49,334 nt of DNA. Source: Bacteroidaceae bacterium. GTDB lineage: Bacteria; Bacteroidota; Bacteroidia; Bacteroidales; Bacteroidaceae. Under the pieces are notes generated by a model. It made no database searches. It worked only from the letters and a program-made list of their open reading frames with translations, and was not told the origin of the DNA. Below, piece after piece: positions 36,307 to 45,355 of this stretch (position 1 is its first letter; every line of letters begins with the position of its first letter). The translations under genes and the position numbers were made by a program. The stretch spans positions 1-49,334 of the forward strand of contig JAFVCB010000054.1 of NCBI GenBank assembly GCA_017479555.1. Reading direction: 5' to 3'.

Positions 36307-36355
36307 CGCGATTTTTAAGCGAGTTTATACATTTATTTCTAATTACAAACCCAAG

Positions 36356-38587
36356 ATGAACGTAATTACCAAGACCGTTTCTCTGCCTGATGGTCGTTCC
36401 ATCAGTATTGAAACAGGCAAATTGGCCAAGCAAGCAGATGGCAGTGTTATGCTGCGTATGAACAACACGATGTTGCTGGCCACCGTTTGTGCGGCAAAAG
36501 ATGCCGTACCTGGCACAGACTTTATGCCACTACAATGCGACTATCGCGAGAAGTACAGTGCTGCGGGACGTTTCCCCGGCGGATTTACCAAGCGTGAGGG
36601 TCGCCCTTCTGACTACGAAATTCTCACTTCACGACTGGTAGACCGCGCTTTGCGCCCACTTTTCCCAAGCGACTACCATGCCGAAGTCTTTGTAAATGTA
36701 ATCCTTTTCAGCGCTGACGGCGTGGATATTCCCGATGCCTTAGCAGGATTTGCTGCCAGTGCAGCTTTGGCATGCACCGACATTCCTTTTGAAGCACCTA
36801 TCAGTGAGTGCCGTGTGGCTCGTATCGGTGGAGAGTTTGTGATAAACCCCACGTATAAGCAACTCGAAGAGGCCGATATGGACTTGATGGTCGGTGCTAC
36901 GGAAGAAAACATCATGATGGTGGAGGGCGAAATGGACGAAGTACCCGAAAGCGCTCTGCTCGAGGCTCTGAAGGCAGCCCACGAAGCCATCAAACCCATG
37001 TGTCGTTTGCAAAAAGAACTTGCAAAAGAACTTGGCGTAGACGTGAAGCGCGAATATTGTCACGAAGTAAACGACGAAGCTCTTCGTGAACAAGTAAAGA
37101 ATGAGTGCTATCAGAGTGCATACGATGTCACAGGGCAGGCTTTAGAAAAACATGCTCGTGCCGAGGCTTTTGAAAAGATTCGCGAAGACTTCAAGGAGCG
37201 TTATGCCGCAGCCCATACAGAATTGACCCCTGAAGAATTAGAGGAGAAGAATGGTCTCATCGATCGCTACTATCACGACGTGGAGCGCGATGCTATGCGC
37301 CGCTGTATTCTCGATGAGGGCAAACGTCTTGATGGCCGTAAAACAACAGAGATACGTCCTATCTGGTGCGAAGCAGATCCTCTGCCCATTCCCCACGGAA
37401 GCGCCATCTTTACACGTGGTGAGACACAAGCCTTAGCAACATGTACGCTGGGTACTAAGCTCGATGAGAAATTGGTAGACGACGTGCTTGACAAGAGCTA
37501 TATGAAGTTCCTGCTTCACTACAATTTCCCACCATTCTGCACGGGTGAGGCTCGTCCTCAGCGTGGTACTGGTCGTCGCGAAATTGGTCATGGTCACTTG
37601 GCTTGGCGCGCCCTCAAAGGTCAGCTTCCTAAAGACTTCCCCTATACCGTTCGTGTGGTAAGCGATGTGCTTGAGAGCAACGGCTCCAGCTCCATGGCTA
37701 CAACATGTGCTGGCACATTGAGCCTCATGGATGCGGGTGTACCCATCAAAGCACCTGTGAGCGGTATTGCTATGGGACTTATCAAGAATCCTGGTGAGGA
37801 TAAGTATGCTGTGCTGTCAGATATACTTGGAGATGAAGACCACCTTGGTGATATGGACTTCAAAACCACGGGTACGCTCAAAGGATTGACCGCAACTCAG
37901 ATGGATATCAAGTGCGATGGCTTGAGCTACGAAATTCTCGAAAAAGCACTTGCACAAGCCAAAGCAGGACGCGAGCATATCCTTGGCGAAATGATGAAGT
38001 GCATCGACAAGCCACGCGAAGACTTCAAGCCCCACGTTCCTCGTATCGAAGCATTCGAAATTCCCAAAGAATTTATTGGTGCTGTCATTGGCCCTGGCGG
38101 TAAGATTATTCAGGGTATGCAAGAGGAAACAGGCGCAACAATCACCATCGAAGAAGAAGACGGTGTCGGCAAGGTTCAAGTCAGCGCTCCCGATAAAACA
38201 AGCATCCAAGCTGCTGTTTCCAAGATTCGTGCTATTGTGGCTGTTCCCGAGGTTGGTGAAGTTTACGATGCTAAGGTAGTAAGCATCATGCCTTACGGTT
38301 GCTTCGTAGAATTTATGAGTGGCCGCGAAGGACTGCTTCATATCAGCGAGATTGCATGGAAGCGTCTTGAATCAGTCGAAGAGACTGGCCTCAAAGAGGG
38401 TGACCACATCCAAGTGAAACTTCTCGAGATAGACCAGAAGACAGGTAAATATCGCCTCTCTCATCGTGTGCTTGAGGAAAAGCCTGAAGGATGGGAAGAG
38501 CGTCCCCGCCGTCCCCGCCGTGAGCGTGACGAACGCGGAGAGCGTCCTCGTCGTGACGAGCGTCGTCCACGCGAAGACCGTCGCTAA
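36356..38587 (+). CDS. pnp: Polyribonucleotide nucleotidyltransferase (PNPase)
   Basis: 743 residues; degrades RNA 3' to 5' by phosphorolysis (EC 2.7.7.8). Two RNase PH domains ([31 protein letters not shown]; second with [17 protein letters not shown] and [21 protein letters not shown]), a KH domain with [10 protein letters not shown] (~577-586), and an S1 domain ([30 protein letters not shown], ~635-665). After S1 comes an unusual C-terminal extension of about 28 residues made of Arg, Glu, Asp and Pro. Own promoter and strong terminator. Confidence 0.98.
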   Translation: MNVITKTVSLPDGRSISIETGKLAKQADGSVMLRMNNTMLLATVCAAKDAVPGTDFMPLQCDYREKYSAAGRFPGGFTKREGRPSDYEILTSRLVDRALRPLFPSDYHAEVFVNVILFSADGVDIPDALAGFAASAALACTDIPFEAPISECRVARIGGEFVINPTYKQLEEADMDLMVGATEENIMMVEGEMDEVPESALLEALKAAHEAIKPMCRLQKELAKELGVDVKREYCHEVNDEALREQVKNECYQSAYDVTGQALEKHARAEAFEKIREDFKERYAAAHTELTPEELEEKNGLIDRYYHDVERDAMRRCILDEGKRLDGRKTTEIRPIWCEADPLPIPHGSAIFTRGETQALATCTLGTKLDEKLVDDVLDKSYMKFLLHYNFPPFCTGEARPQRGTGRREIGHGHLAWRALKGQLPKDFPYTVRVVSDVLESNGSSSMATTCAGTLSLMDAGVPIKAPVSGIAMGLIKNPGEDKYAVLSDILGDEDHLGDMDFKTTGTLKGLTATQMDIKCDGLSYEILEKALAQAKAGREHILGEMMKCIDKPREDFKPHVPRIEAFEIPKEFIGAVIGPGGKIIQGMQEETGATITIEEEDGVGKVQVSAPDKTSIQAAVSKIRAIVAVPEVGEVYDAKVVSIMPYGCFVEFMSGREGLLHISEIAWKRLESVEETGLKEGDHIQVKLLEIDQKTGKYRLSHRVLEEKPEGWEERPRRPRRERDERGERPRRDERRPREDRR

Positions 38588-38609
38588 CTATACCATATAA
38601 TATAATAAT

Positions 38610-38650
38610 GTGCTGCTATTCTGCATCAGAGAATGGCAGCACGTTTTTTT
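38610..38650 (+). terminator. Terminator of pnp
   Basis: GTGCTGCTATTCT (38610-38622) pairs with AGAATGGCAGCAC (38630-38642) with one wobble, followed by GTTTTTTT. It lies 23 bases after the pnp stop codon. Confidence 0.92.
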
Positions 38651-38744
38651 GGTCTTAGCTAACGTAAACAAGGCTTTCGTTGTAAAGTATGTGTACGAAT
38701 AGAGTTTATAGATTGTTCTGATAGAAGGTATGCAGGATTCATTG

Positions 38745-38752
38745 TATATTTG
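38745..38752 (+). promoter_or_regulatory. -7 box upstream of ElaA-like gene
   Basis: TATATTTG at 38745-38752 matches TAnnTTTG; the gene starts 69 bases downstream. No good -33 TTTG at the expected spacing. Confidence 0.4.
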
Positions 38753-38820
38753 TCGTGCCGCTCAGTATAAAGACGCTTTGCCACTCCTTTGTCCCACTGT
38801 AAGTAAAGAATAATTAAGCT

Positions 38821-39273
38821 ATGTCCAATACGATTGACGCGCTCTCCATCTATGTGAAACACTTTGATGCACTGACTACGCGCGAACTCTATGAGATGAT
38901 TAAGGCACGCTTCAATGTCTTCTATCTCGAACAAGCCATACGCTATCCCGATTTGGATGATGTAGATTATAATGCCTATCATGTTTTAGCTATGCGTGGA
39001 GACGCTGTGGTGGCCTATGCTCGGCTTTTTATGGACGAGAAAGATAAGGTATGGTACGCAGGCCGGGTACTCAGTGTCAGTCGCGCTACAGGGCTTGGAC
39101 GTATGGTGATGGAAAAAGCCGAAGCCTTTATTCGCTCGCATGGGGGCAATATCCTGCGTGTTCACGCACAGATACAAGCCGAATCATTCTATGTGCATTT
39201 GGGTTATACACGTTGCTCAGAAGAATTTGTAGAGGCAGATATTTTACATGTGGGTATGCAGAAGCTATTGTGA
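38821..39273 (+). CDS. ElaA-like GNAT N-acetyltransferase
   Basis: 150 residues. Matches the ElaA/COG2153 pattern: LTTRELYEMIKARFNVFYLEQAIRYPDLDDVDYNAYH in the N-terminal half (ElaA: 'LR..VF..EQ.CPY.D.D..D..A.H'), then VSRATGLGRMVMEKAEAFI (acetyl-CoA loop) and RVHAQIQAESFYVHLGYTRCSEEFVEADILHVGM. Acetylates an unknown small molecule or protein. Alone between pnp and a membrane permease, with intergenic repeat copy C following it. Confidence 0.85.
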   Translation: MSNTIDALSIYVKHFDALTTRELYEMIKARFNVFYLEQAIRYPDLDDVDYNAYHVLAMRGDAVVAYARLFMDEKDKVWYAGRVLSVSRATGLGRMVMEKAEAFIRSHGGNILRVHAQIQAESFYVHLGYTRCSEEFVEADILHVGMQKLL

Positions 39274-39301
39274 TTGGTTTTTACAAGAATGTTGCTTACG
39301 C

Positions 39302-39382
39302 GAAGTAGGCTGCGGCTCGGCATAGTTCAGCAAAAACTCCGTATTTTGCTTTCCTCTGCTCTCGCCTTGCACTACTTTTGCA
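39302..39382 (+). repeat. Palindromic intergenic repeat, copy C, with promoter-like end
   Basis: Left flank GTAGGCTGCGGCTCGGCAT, core arms AGCAAAA (39329-39335) and TTTTGCT (39344-39350), right flank CTCTCGCCTTGCACTACTTT ending in TACTTTTG (39373-39380), a good -7 box. The AI-2E family gene starts 79 bases later. Confidence 0.9.
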
Positions 39383-39460
39383 CTGTGTTGCAGACGAGAG
39401 TACTGACTTTACAAAAAAAGTTGGGCTTCGGAATTCCTACTTTCTATATCCACATATCTT

Positions 39461-40540
39461 ATGTTCAAAAAAGAAATCAATTTTGACCGCTTCGTGAGAG
39501 GGGCTATATTCCTTATGGTTATAGGTGTGATTTGCTACTTAATAGGCTATCTCAGTAGCGTATTGTTGCCTTTCTTTGTAGCGTGGCTCTTAGCGTATAT
39601 GCTCTATCCGTTGGTGAACTTTTTGCAACACAAATGTAAACTGCGCTATCGCATCGTGAGCATATTGGTAGCGTTGGCTCTCTTAGTCTGTTTCGTGGTA
39701 GGTGTAGGCTATCTGTTTATACCCGCCTTCATCGATGAGTGTACACACATCAAGGAAGTGGCTATAGCATACATCGAACATGGAGCAAACAACACCACCA
39801 TACCACCAGCCATACAGCAGTTCTTCAACGAACACGCAGGGGAACTCAAGATTGATAAACTGCTGCATCAGCCCGATGTGCAAAGTGCTATCAAAGTGGT
39901 TGTGCCCAAAGTGTGGACAGTGGTTTGGAGTACTGCAGGTATTATAATCAATGTCGTCTCTTCGCTGATAGGTTTGCTCTACCTTTTCTTCCTTTTGATG
40001 GACTATGAGAAATTCTCCCAAGGCTGGCTTCAATTTGTTCCAGTGAGAAAACGACAATTTGCCTCACAGTTGGCAGACGACGTGCTGCAAGGTATGAGTC
40101 GCTACTTCCGTGGCCAGGCCTTGGTTGCGCTGAGCAATGCGGTGATGTTTTCTATCGGTTTCTTACTCATAGGCTTTCCGCTTCCCATAGCACTGGGATT
40201 ATTTATTGGTATCATCAGTTTTGTACCCTATTTACAATTAGTCGGCTTTGTCCCCGCCACGCTTTTAGCCTTACTTCGTGCCGCAGAGAGTGGTGAGAAT
40301 TTCTGGATGCTCATAGGTGGTGTTGTTCTTGTGTATATAGTCGTGCAAATATTGCAAGATGTCTTTTTCACGCCGCGTATCATGGGTTCCCTGATGGGAC
40401 TAAACCCCGCTATTGTGCTACTTTCTTTGTCGGTATGGGGCTATTCTCTTGGTATCATCGGGCTAATCATTGCTCTACCCGTAACGACGCTCATTATCAG
40501 CTATTACAAACGATACATCATCGGCCAACGAGCTCAATAG
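39461..40540 (+). CDS. AI-2E family transporter (PF01594 permease)
   Basis: 359 residues with about seven to eight membrane helices and an extended periplasmic/cytoplasmic segment after the third helix (~85-160). Family motifs: SSVLLPFFVAWLLAYMLYPLVNFL near the N-terminus, QVVALSNAV-like and FIGIISFVPYLQLVGFVPATLLALL in the second half, then DVFFTPRIMGSLMGLNPAIVLLSLSVWG. The family includes TqsA (AI-2 export) and ion exporters; the cargo here is not predictable. Repeat copies C and D flank it. Confidence 0.9.
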   Translation: MFKKEINFDRFVRGAIFLMVIGVICYLIGYLSSVLLPFFVAWLLAYMLYPLVNFLQHKCKLRYRIVSILVALALLVCFVVGVGYLFIPAFIDECTHIKEVAIAYIEHGANNTTIPPAIQQFFNEHAGELKIDKLLHQPDVQSAIKVVVPKVWTVVWSTAGIIINVVSSLIGLLYLFFLLMDYEKFSQGWLQFVPVRKRQFASQLADDVLQGMSRYFRGQALVALSNAVMFSIGFLLIGFPLPIALGLFIGIISFVPYLQLVGFVPATLLALLRAAESGENFWMLIGGVVLVYIVVQILQDVFFTPRIMGSLMGLNPAIVLLSLSVWGYSLGIIGLIIALPVTTLIISYYKRYIIGQRAQ

Positions 40541-40558
40541 TAGCCCGCCTTGCACTAT

Positions 40559-40630
40559 TGGCTGCGGCTCGGTATCGCTAACTAAAACACACAGTTTTAG
40601 CTTAGCGATACTCTCGCCTTGCACTACTTT
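40559..40630 (+). repeat. Palindromic intergenic repeat, copy D, with a replaced core
   Basis: Flanks match copies A-C (GGCTGCGGCTCGG and CTCTCGCCTTGCACTACTTT), but the core differs: TATCGCTAA-CTAAAAC (40573-40588) pairs with GTTTTAG (40594-40600) and TTAGCGATA (40602-40610), with one bulged C. Immediately before it lies an isolated right-end fragment CGCCTTGCACTA (40547-40558), a relic of another copy. Confidence 0.9.
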
Positions 40631-40665
40631 TCCTACAAAACGCGGGTCTTCTTAGGATTTATTGC

Positions 40666-40673
40666 TATTTTTG
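40666..40673 (+). promoter_or_regulatory. -7 box upstream of rsmI
   Basis: TATTTTTG at 40666-40673, 20 bases before the ATG. A second weaker box (TACTTTTC) lies at the end of repeat copy D, 40624-40631. No clear -33 for either. Confidence 0.45.
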
Positions 40674-40693
40674 GCCGCAAATACCAAATTGTA

Positions 40694-41398
40694 ATGGCAA
40701 AGCTCTACTTGGTGCCAACACCTGTTGGAAATTTAGACGACATCACTTTGCGAGCCATAAAAGTGCTTCGCAAAGTAGACTTGGTGTTGGCCGAAGATAC
40801 ACGCCGTGCAGGAATGTTACTGAAACATATTGGTGTGGAGGCTCGCCTGCTTTCCCATCATAAATTCAATGAACACTTAACGGCTAAGATGCTTGCTACA
40901 CGTATTGCCGCTGGCGAAGAAATGGCTCTTGTGACCGATGCGGGTACACCGGGCATTAGCGACCCAGGTTTCTTATTGGTACGCGAAGCTGTGTCACAGG
41001 GCATTGTTGTTGAATGTTTGCCTGGTGCCACGGCCTTTGTTCCAGCATTGGTCTGTTCCGCTCTTCCCTGTGAGCGTTTTGCCTTTGAGGGCTTTTTGCC
41101 GCAGAAGAAAGGTCGTATGACGCGCATACAAGCCTTGATGGACGAAGAGCGAACGATGATTTTCTACGAATCGCCCCATCGTCTCTGCCGTCTGCTCCAA
41201 GAACTGGCACAGGCCTTTGGCGATGAGCGTCAGGCAGCTGTGTCGCGCGAGATTAGTAAACTGCATGAAGAGACGCAGCGTGGTACGCTATCCGAGCTGC
41301 ATCAATACTATACCGCTACGCCGCCTAAAGGTGAAATAGTGGTCTGCGTGGAGGGGCTAAACCGAAAACGAAAAGTCAAGGACAAGCCCACTGATTAA
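40694..41398 (+). CDS. rsmI: 16S rRNA (cytidine-1402-2'-O)-methyltransferase RsmI
   Basis: 234 residues. Begins MAKLYLVPTPVGNLDDITLRAI, the exact family opening, then VDLVLAEDTRRAGMLLKHI, MALVTDAGTPGISDPGFLLVREA and GFLPQKKGR. RsmI uses S-adenosylmethionine to methylate the 2'-OH of C1402 in 16S rRNA. ATG 40694 is chosen because the family starts there; an upstream in-frame start at 40619 would add 25 residues with no match. Confidence 0.96.
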   Translation: MAKLYLVPTPVGNLDDITLRAIKVLRKVDLVLAEDTRRAGMLLKHIGVEARLLSHHKFNEHLTAKMLATRIAAGEEMALVTDAGTPGISDPGFLLVREAVSQGIVVECLPGATAFVPALVCSALPCERFAFEGFLPQKKGRMTRIQALMDEERTMIFYESPHRLCRLLQELAQAFGDERQAAVSREISKLHEETQRGTLSELHQYYTATPPKGEIVVCVEGLNRKRKVKDKPTD

Positions 41399-41505
41399 AC
41401 CATTGAAAGCTCGTAGTTTCTAAATAGTAGATGCCATTAGCTTCGCTGTGGCTAAAACCAAACATTGACTATACAAGTGTCAAATAATTATTTCAAAATT
41501 ACATA

Positions 41506-42453
41506 ATGATGAAAACATTTAATCTCTTTCTCTTAACGCTCGTTGCTGCGTTGGCTTTCTCCTGCCAACCCAAGAATGGTGAAGCTACAGATGCCACCAT
41601 CGACTCTTTGCGTCAGGCTTTGGCCGAGTCCAAAAACGAGTCCAGCGATTTAATGGGTACGATTGATGCCATTCAGGAAGGATTTCGCATGATTAGCGAA
41701 GCCGAGGGCGAAGTTACGGAGATGCGTGCCGAGGGTGCTGCTGCCAATCGAGATTCTATCATATCCAAGATGGCTGCTTTGCAACAGCGCTTGCAACAGA
41801 ATCGTGAGCTTATCGCCAACCTCCAAGAGCAACTTCGCAAAGCTACACAGACCGACGAAACGACGCGTCGCACCTTTGAGAATATGATTGCTCAATTCCA
41901 GCGTCAGTTGGAGGAGAAACAACAAACGATTGAAGCCTTGCAGCAAGCCATTGAGCAACGCGATGCTACGATAGCCAGCCAGCAAGGACAAATCAGTGAA
42001 CTTAATACCACCACACAGCGTCAGCAGTCGCAAATCTCGGATTTGCAAGAGAGCGGTGCGCGTCAGAGCCAGCAGATACAACAGCAGCGTCAAGCCATTG
42101 AGGAAGGACAACGCACATCAGCAGCTCAAGCGCAGGAAATCGCTCGCCAAGACGCTGAGATGAACACAGCCTACTACGTCTTTGGTACGAAGAAAGAGCT
42201 GAAAGCACAAAACATCCTCAGCAGTGGTGAGGTGCTACGCTCTGCGGGTTTCAATCGCGATTATTTCACGAAGATTGACATTCGCACCACGAAAGTCATC
42301 AACCTCTACTCTAAGCGTGCTCAGCTCTTGACTAATCACCCCGCAGGCTCTTACGTGTTGGAAAAAGATGCGCAAAAGAAGTATGTGCTTCGCATCACCA
42401 ACCCGCAGTCTTTCTGGAGTACCAGTAAGTATTTGGTTATTGTCGTCAAATAA
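41506..42453 (+). CDS. Cbp1-like coiled-coil lipoprotein
   Basis: 315 residues. Lipobox FSC (Cys ~20) after a signal peptide. The middle (~30-225) is a long Gln/Glu-rich coiled coil. The C-terminal part NTAYYVFGTKKELKAQNILSSGEVLRSAGFNRDYFTKIDIR, then LLTNHPAGSYVLEKDAQKKYVLRITNPQSFWSTSKYLVIVVK, matches what I recall of the Bacteroides Cbp1 family described as collagen-binding adhesins. Adhesin function here is inferred from that name only. Next gene: a glycine-zipper lipoprotein 45 bp downstream. Confidence 0.82.
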   Translation: MMKTFNLFLLTLVAALAFSCQPKNGEATDATIDSLRQALAESKNESSDLMGTIDAIQEGFRMISEAEGEVTEMRAEGAAANRDSIISKMAALQQRLQQNRELIANLQEQLRKATQTDETTRRTFENMIAQFQRQLEEKQQTIEALQQAIEQRDATIASQQGQISELNTTTQRQQSQISDLQESGARQSQQIQQQRQAIEEGQRTSAAQAQEIARQDAEMNTAYYVFGTKKELKAQNILSSGEVLRSAGFNRDYFTKIDIRTTKVINLYSKRAQLLTNHPAGSYVLEKDAQKKYVLRITNPQSFWSTSKYLVIVVK

Positions 42454-42498
42454 CGGCCTATCCTCTTCTCTTTCCTAACTTCTACCAACCTCAATATT

Positions 42499-43140
42499 AT
42501 GAAGAAATACACCTTGATACTCTTAGCCGTGGTGCTGATGTGCCAAAGTTGCACCAACCTCAATCAGTTCTATGGTGCAGCTACAGGCAGTAGCCTTGGC
42601 GGTATGTTCGGTTCGGCTATCGGCGGTTTGATGGGTGGCCCACGTGGTTCGGATACAGGAACGGTAATCGGTATGGTAGCTGGCGGCATCGCTGGTGCAG
42701 CGGCTTCTTCGAGCCGTTCAGATTACTCCTCTTCCACGCGCGAGCGTGCCTATACCGATGAGGTGGCCTACGACTATACACCCCAGACGCACTATAGTTC
42801 TTCAACCTATAGAGACTTGGTGGTGCGAGACGTTACGTTCAATGATGAGAATGGCAATCACAGCTTAGACAGTCGTGAGCGTGCCTACATCATCATAGAT
42901 ATCTTCAATGAGGGACGTTCCACAGCCCACGATGTAGCCCCTCTCATCACTTCTGACAATCGTCGCATCGTGATTTCTCCTACTGCCATCATCAGCACAC
43001 TGCCTGGTGGACGTGGCGCACGCTACAAAGCCGCAGTAACTTCGCGTGGCCATCTCAAGAATGGCATCGCAAGTTTCACTGTCAGCTTTGATGGAGGCCG
43101 CACTGTGGCTAAACACTTTACGATAAAAACACGCAAATAA
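42499..43140 (+). CDS. Glycine-zipper lipoprotein of unknown function
   Basis: 213 residues. Lipobox QSC (Cys ~18), then a glycine-zipper region: GSSLGGMFGSAIGGLMGGPRGSDTGTVIGMVAGGIAGAAA (~31-70), which can span a membrane. The rest is a Ser/Tyr/Arg-rich linker and a beta domain (LVVRDVTFNDENGNHSLDSRERAYIIIDIFNEG) that looks like an immunoglobulin-like fold and ends in GIASFTVSFDGGRTVAKHFTIKTRK. Six bases separate it from the transporter gene, suggesting one operon. Confidence 0.75.
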   Translation: MKKYTLILLAVVLMCQSCTNLNQFYGAATGSSLGGMFGSAIGGLMGGPRGSDTGTVIGMVAGGIAGAAASSSRSDYSSSTRERAYTDEVAYDYTPQTHYSSSTYRDLVVRDVTFNDENGNHSLDSRERAYIIIDIFNEGRSTAHDVAPLITSDNRRIVISPTAIISTLPGGRGARYKAAVTSRGHLKNGIASFTVSFDGGRTVAKHFTIKTRK

Positions 43141-43146
43141 CACACT

Positions 43147-44877
43147 ATGAATTGGATTGTAGACCTTGTCACAGATACAAATTCTTTAGCACACATCATC
43201 ATCCTTTTTTCGTTGGTCATATCAGCGGGTATGGCTTTGGGTAAAGTCAAGTTCGGCGGTATCGCTCTCGGGGCTACCTTCGTTCTCTTCGTAGGCATTT
43301 TGATAGGGCATATCTATACGGCTACGGGCTTGGCCAACGAAGACAACCTTGCAGCGCCTGCTCAGGTGCTGAGTTTCATACAAGACTTCGGACTCATACT
43401 TTTTGTTTATTGTATAGGTCTACAGGTCGGCCCTGGCTTCTTCCATAGTTTCAAGACGGGCGGTGGCTTGCAGATGAACTACATAGCCATAGGCATAGTT
43501 CTGCTCAACGTGGCTACGATGTTAGGACTTTACTACCTCGTTTTTGCACCGCGCGGTGATGCCAAGGATCTGCCTATGATGGTCGGCGTACTCTATGGTG
43601 CTGTGACCAATACCCCTGGTCTCGGAGCTGCCCAAGAGGCCTTGAAGTCTTTCCCCAATCTGGATATGGGTGGGTTGAATATTGCTTCGGGATATGCCTG
43701 TGCCTATCCGCTTGGTGTAGTAGGCATCATCGGCGCGACGATAGCCCTGCGCTTCATCTGTCGCATCTCGCTCAAAGACGAGGAAGATGCCATCCGTCAG
43801 GCGCAAGAGGAAAACCCACATGCCAAGCCCCATCGCATGACGCTCAAGGTCACCAATCATAGTATTCATGGCAAGAAACTCTCTCAGATAAGAGAATTTT
43901 TGGGTCGCACCTTTGTCTGCACGCGTATGCAAGACGTTCAGGGCAACTTCGTAGCTCCAGGCCACGATACGCTTGTGGAGTATGGCTCATTGCTCAACTT
44001 GGTATGCGCTGAGGACGATGCTGAGGCCGTAACGGCTTTCATCGGCGAAGTGGTTGAGGGTATAGACTGGAAAGAAGAGAAAGCCCCCATCATCTCGCGC
44101 CGCATACTGGTTACGCAGAGCAATGTACAGGGCAAAACGTTTGGACAGATGCACTTCAGCAGCGTTTATGGTGTCAATGTCACTCGCATCACCCGACAGG
44201 GAATGGAGTTGTTTGCCGACCGTGCCCTCCGCATTCAGATTGGCGACCGATTGTTGGTAGCTGGTAGCCGCGACGATGTAGACCGCGTAGAGCGCGTGTT
44301 GGGCAACAGCGTGAAACGATTGGATCACCCCAACATTGGTGCCATATTCCTTGGTATTCTGATAGGTATCATTTGTGGTACATTGCCCCTCGCACTGCCT
44401 GGCATGAGCGTGCCTTTGAAATTGGGCTTAGCAGGCGGACCGCTGGTTGTCGCTATCCTCATCGGTGCATATAGCTATAAGTTCCACCTCAATACCTACA
44501 TGACCAGTGGTGCTAACCTCTTCATTCGCGAATTAGGCCTATCGCTCTTCCTTGCAGCTGTAGGTATCAAGGCGGGTAGCACATTCTGGAACACCGTCAC
44601 ACAGGGCGACGGACTGATATATGTCTGGACAGGCTTCATCATCACCGTCTTGCCGCTGCTCATCATGGGATTTATCGCGCGCAAGGTGTATAAGTTCAAC
44701 TACTTCACCCTCATGGGTATCATTGCTGGAAGCACCACCGATCCCCCCGCACTGGGCTATGCCAACCAGACGGCGGGCAACGATGCGCCCAGCGTAGGAT
44801 ACAGCACGGTATATCCACTCTCCATGTTCCTGCGCATACTCTTTGCTCAGGCCATCATCTTGTTCCTCTGTTCCTAA
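43147..44877 (+). CDS. YidE/YbjL (AspT-type) transporter with RCK_C domains
   Basis: 576 residues. Two membrane halves of about five to six helices each flank a cytoplasmic region with two TrkA_C/RCK_C-like domains (VTNHSIHGKKLSQIREFLGRTFVCTRM and VTQSNVQGKTFGQMHFSSVYGVNVTRITRQG, residues ~235-390). Membrane motifs: GLIL FVYCIGLQVGPGFF, YGAVTNTPGLGAAQEAL and, in the second half, GIIAGSTTDPPALGYANQTAG, both typical of aspartate:alanine exchanger-like transporters. The substrate is unknown. fucU starts 9 bp downstream. Confidence 0.9.
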   Translation: MNWIVDLVTDTNSLAHIIILFSLVISAGMALGKVKFGGIALGATFVLFVGILIGHIYTATGLANEDNLAAPAQVLSFIQDFGLILFVYCIGLQVGPGFFHSFKTGGGLQMNYIAIGIVLLNVATMLGLYYLVFAPRGDAKDLPMMVGVLYGAVTNTPGLGAAQEALKSFPNLDMGGLNIASGYACAYPLGVVGIIGATIALRFICRISLKDEEDAIRQAQEENPHAKPHRMTLKVTNHSIHGKKLSQIREFLGRTFVCTRMQDVQGNFVAPGHDTLVEYGSLLNLVCAEDDAEAVTAFIGEVVEGIDWKEEKAPIISRRILVTQSNVQGKTFGQMHFSSVYGVNVTRITRQGMELFADRALRIQIGDRLLVAGSRDDVDRVERVLGNSVKRLDHPNIGAIFLGILIGIICGTLPLALPGMSVPLKLGLAGGPLVVAILIGAYSYKFHLNTYMTSGANLFIRELGLSLFLAAVGIKAGSTFWNTVTQGDGLIYVWTGFIITVLPLLIMGFIARKVYKFNYFTLMGIIAGSTTDPPALGYANQTAGNDAPSVGYSTVYPLSMFLRILFAQAIILFLCS

Positions 44878-44886
44878 TGATGTATC

Positions 44887-45324
44887 ATGCTCAAAGGGAT
44901 TTCTCCTCTGCTCTCGCCTGAATTGCTCAAGGTACTCGCTGAGATGGGACACGGCGACGAGATAGTACTCTCCGATGCCCATTTCCCTGCCCACTCGTTG
45001 GGCGTGGAGCGTGTCATACGTGCCGACGGGCTACGTGTAGCCCCGCTTCTGCAAGCTATTCTGCCCCTCTTTGAACTCGATGCCTACGTTGAGTACCCGC
45101 TCGTCACGATGGCACCCGTGCCAGGCGACACGCTCGACCCTGCCGTGGAGGCAAGCTATTTAGCTGTGGTTCGTCAGACCAATCCGCAGATTGCGCAGTT
45201 TGGACGCGAAGAGCGATTTGATTTCTACCAACGTGCCAAGCAGGCCTATGCCATCGTGGTTACAGGCGAGACGGCCAAGTATGGCAACATCATCCTCAAA
45301 AAAGGAGTAACTCCCGTAGATTAG
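44887..45324 (+). CDS. fucU: L-fucose mutarotase (RbsD/FucU family)
   Basis: 145 residues. The first third has [25 protein letters not shown], where the [14 protein letters not shown] pattern is nearer FucU than RbsD; the end has [21 protein letters not shown]. FucU interconverts alpha- and beta-L-fucose. The adjacent transporter (9 bp away) suggests they are transcribed together, although no other fucose gene is nearby. Confidence 0.88.
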   Translation: MLKGISPLLSPELLKVLAEMGHGDEIVLSDAHFPAHSLGVERVIRADGLRVAPLLQAILPLFELDAYVEYPLVTMAPVPGDTLDPAVEASYLAVVRQTNPQIAQFGREERFDFYQRAKQAYAIVVTGETAKYGNIILKKGVTPVD

Positions 45325-45355
45325 CAACGGAACATCCTATTGCATACCTAACGAA

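Larger units (their letters stand above)
36033..36355. other. 323-bp intergenic region with a long inverted repeat and the pnp promoter
   Basis: Holds a long inverted repeat (36061-36136) and then an AT-rich stretch (36137-36156, TATAATATATTATGG). The pnp promoter sits at 36277-36306. No gene supported. Confidence 0.6.
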
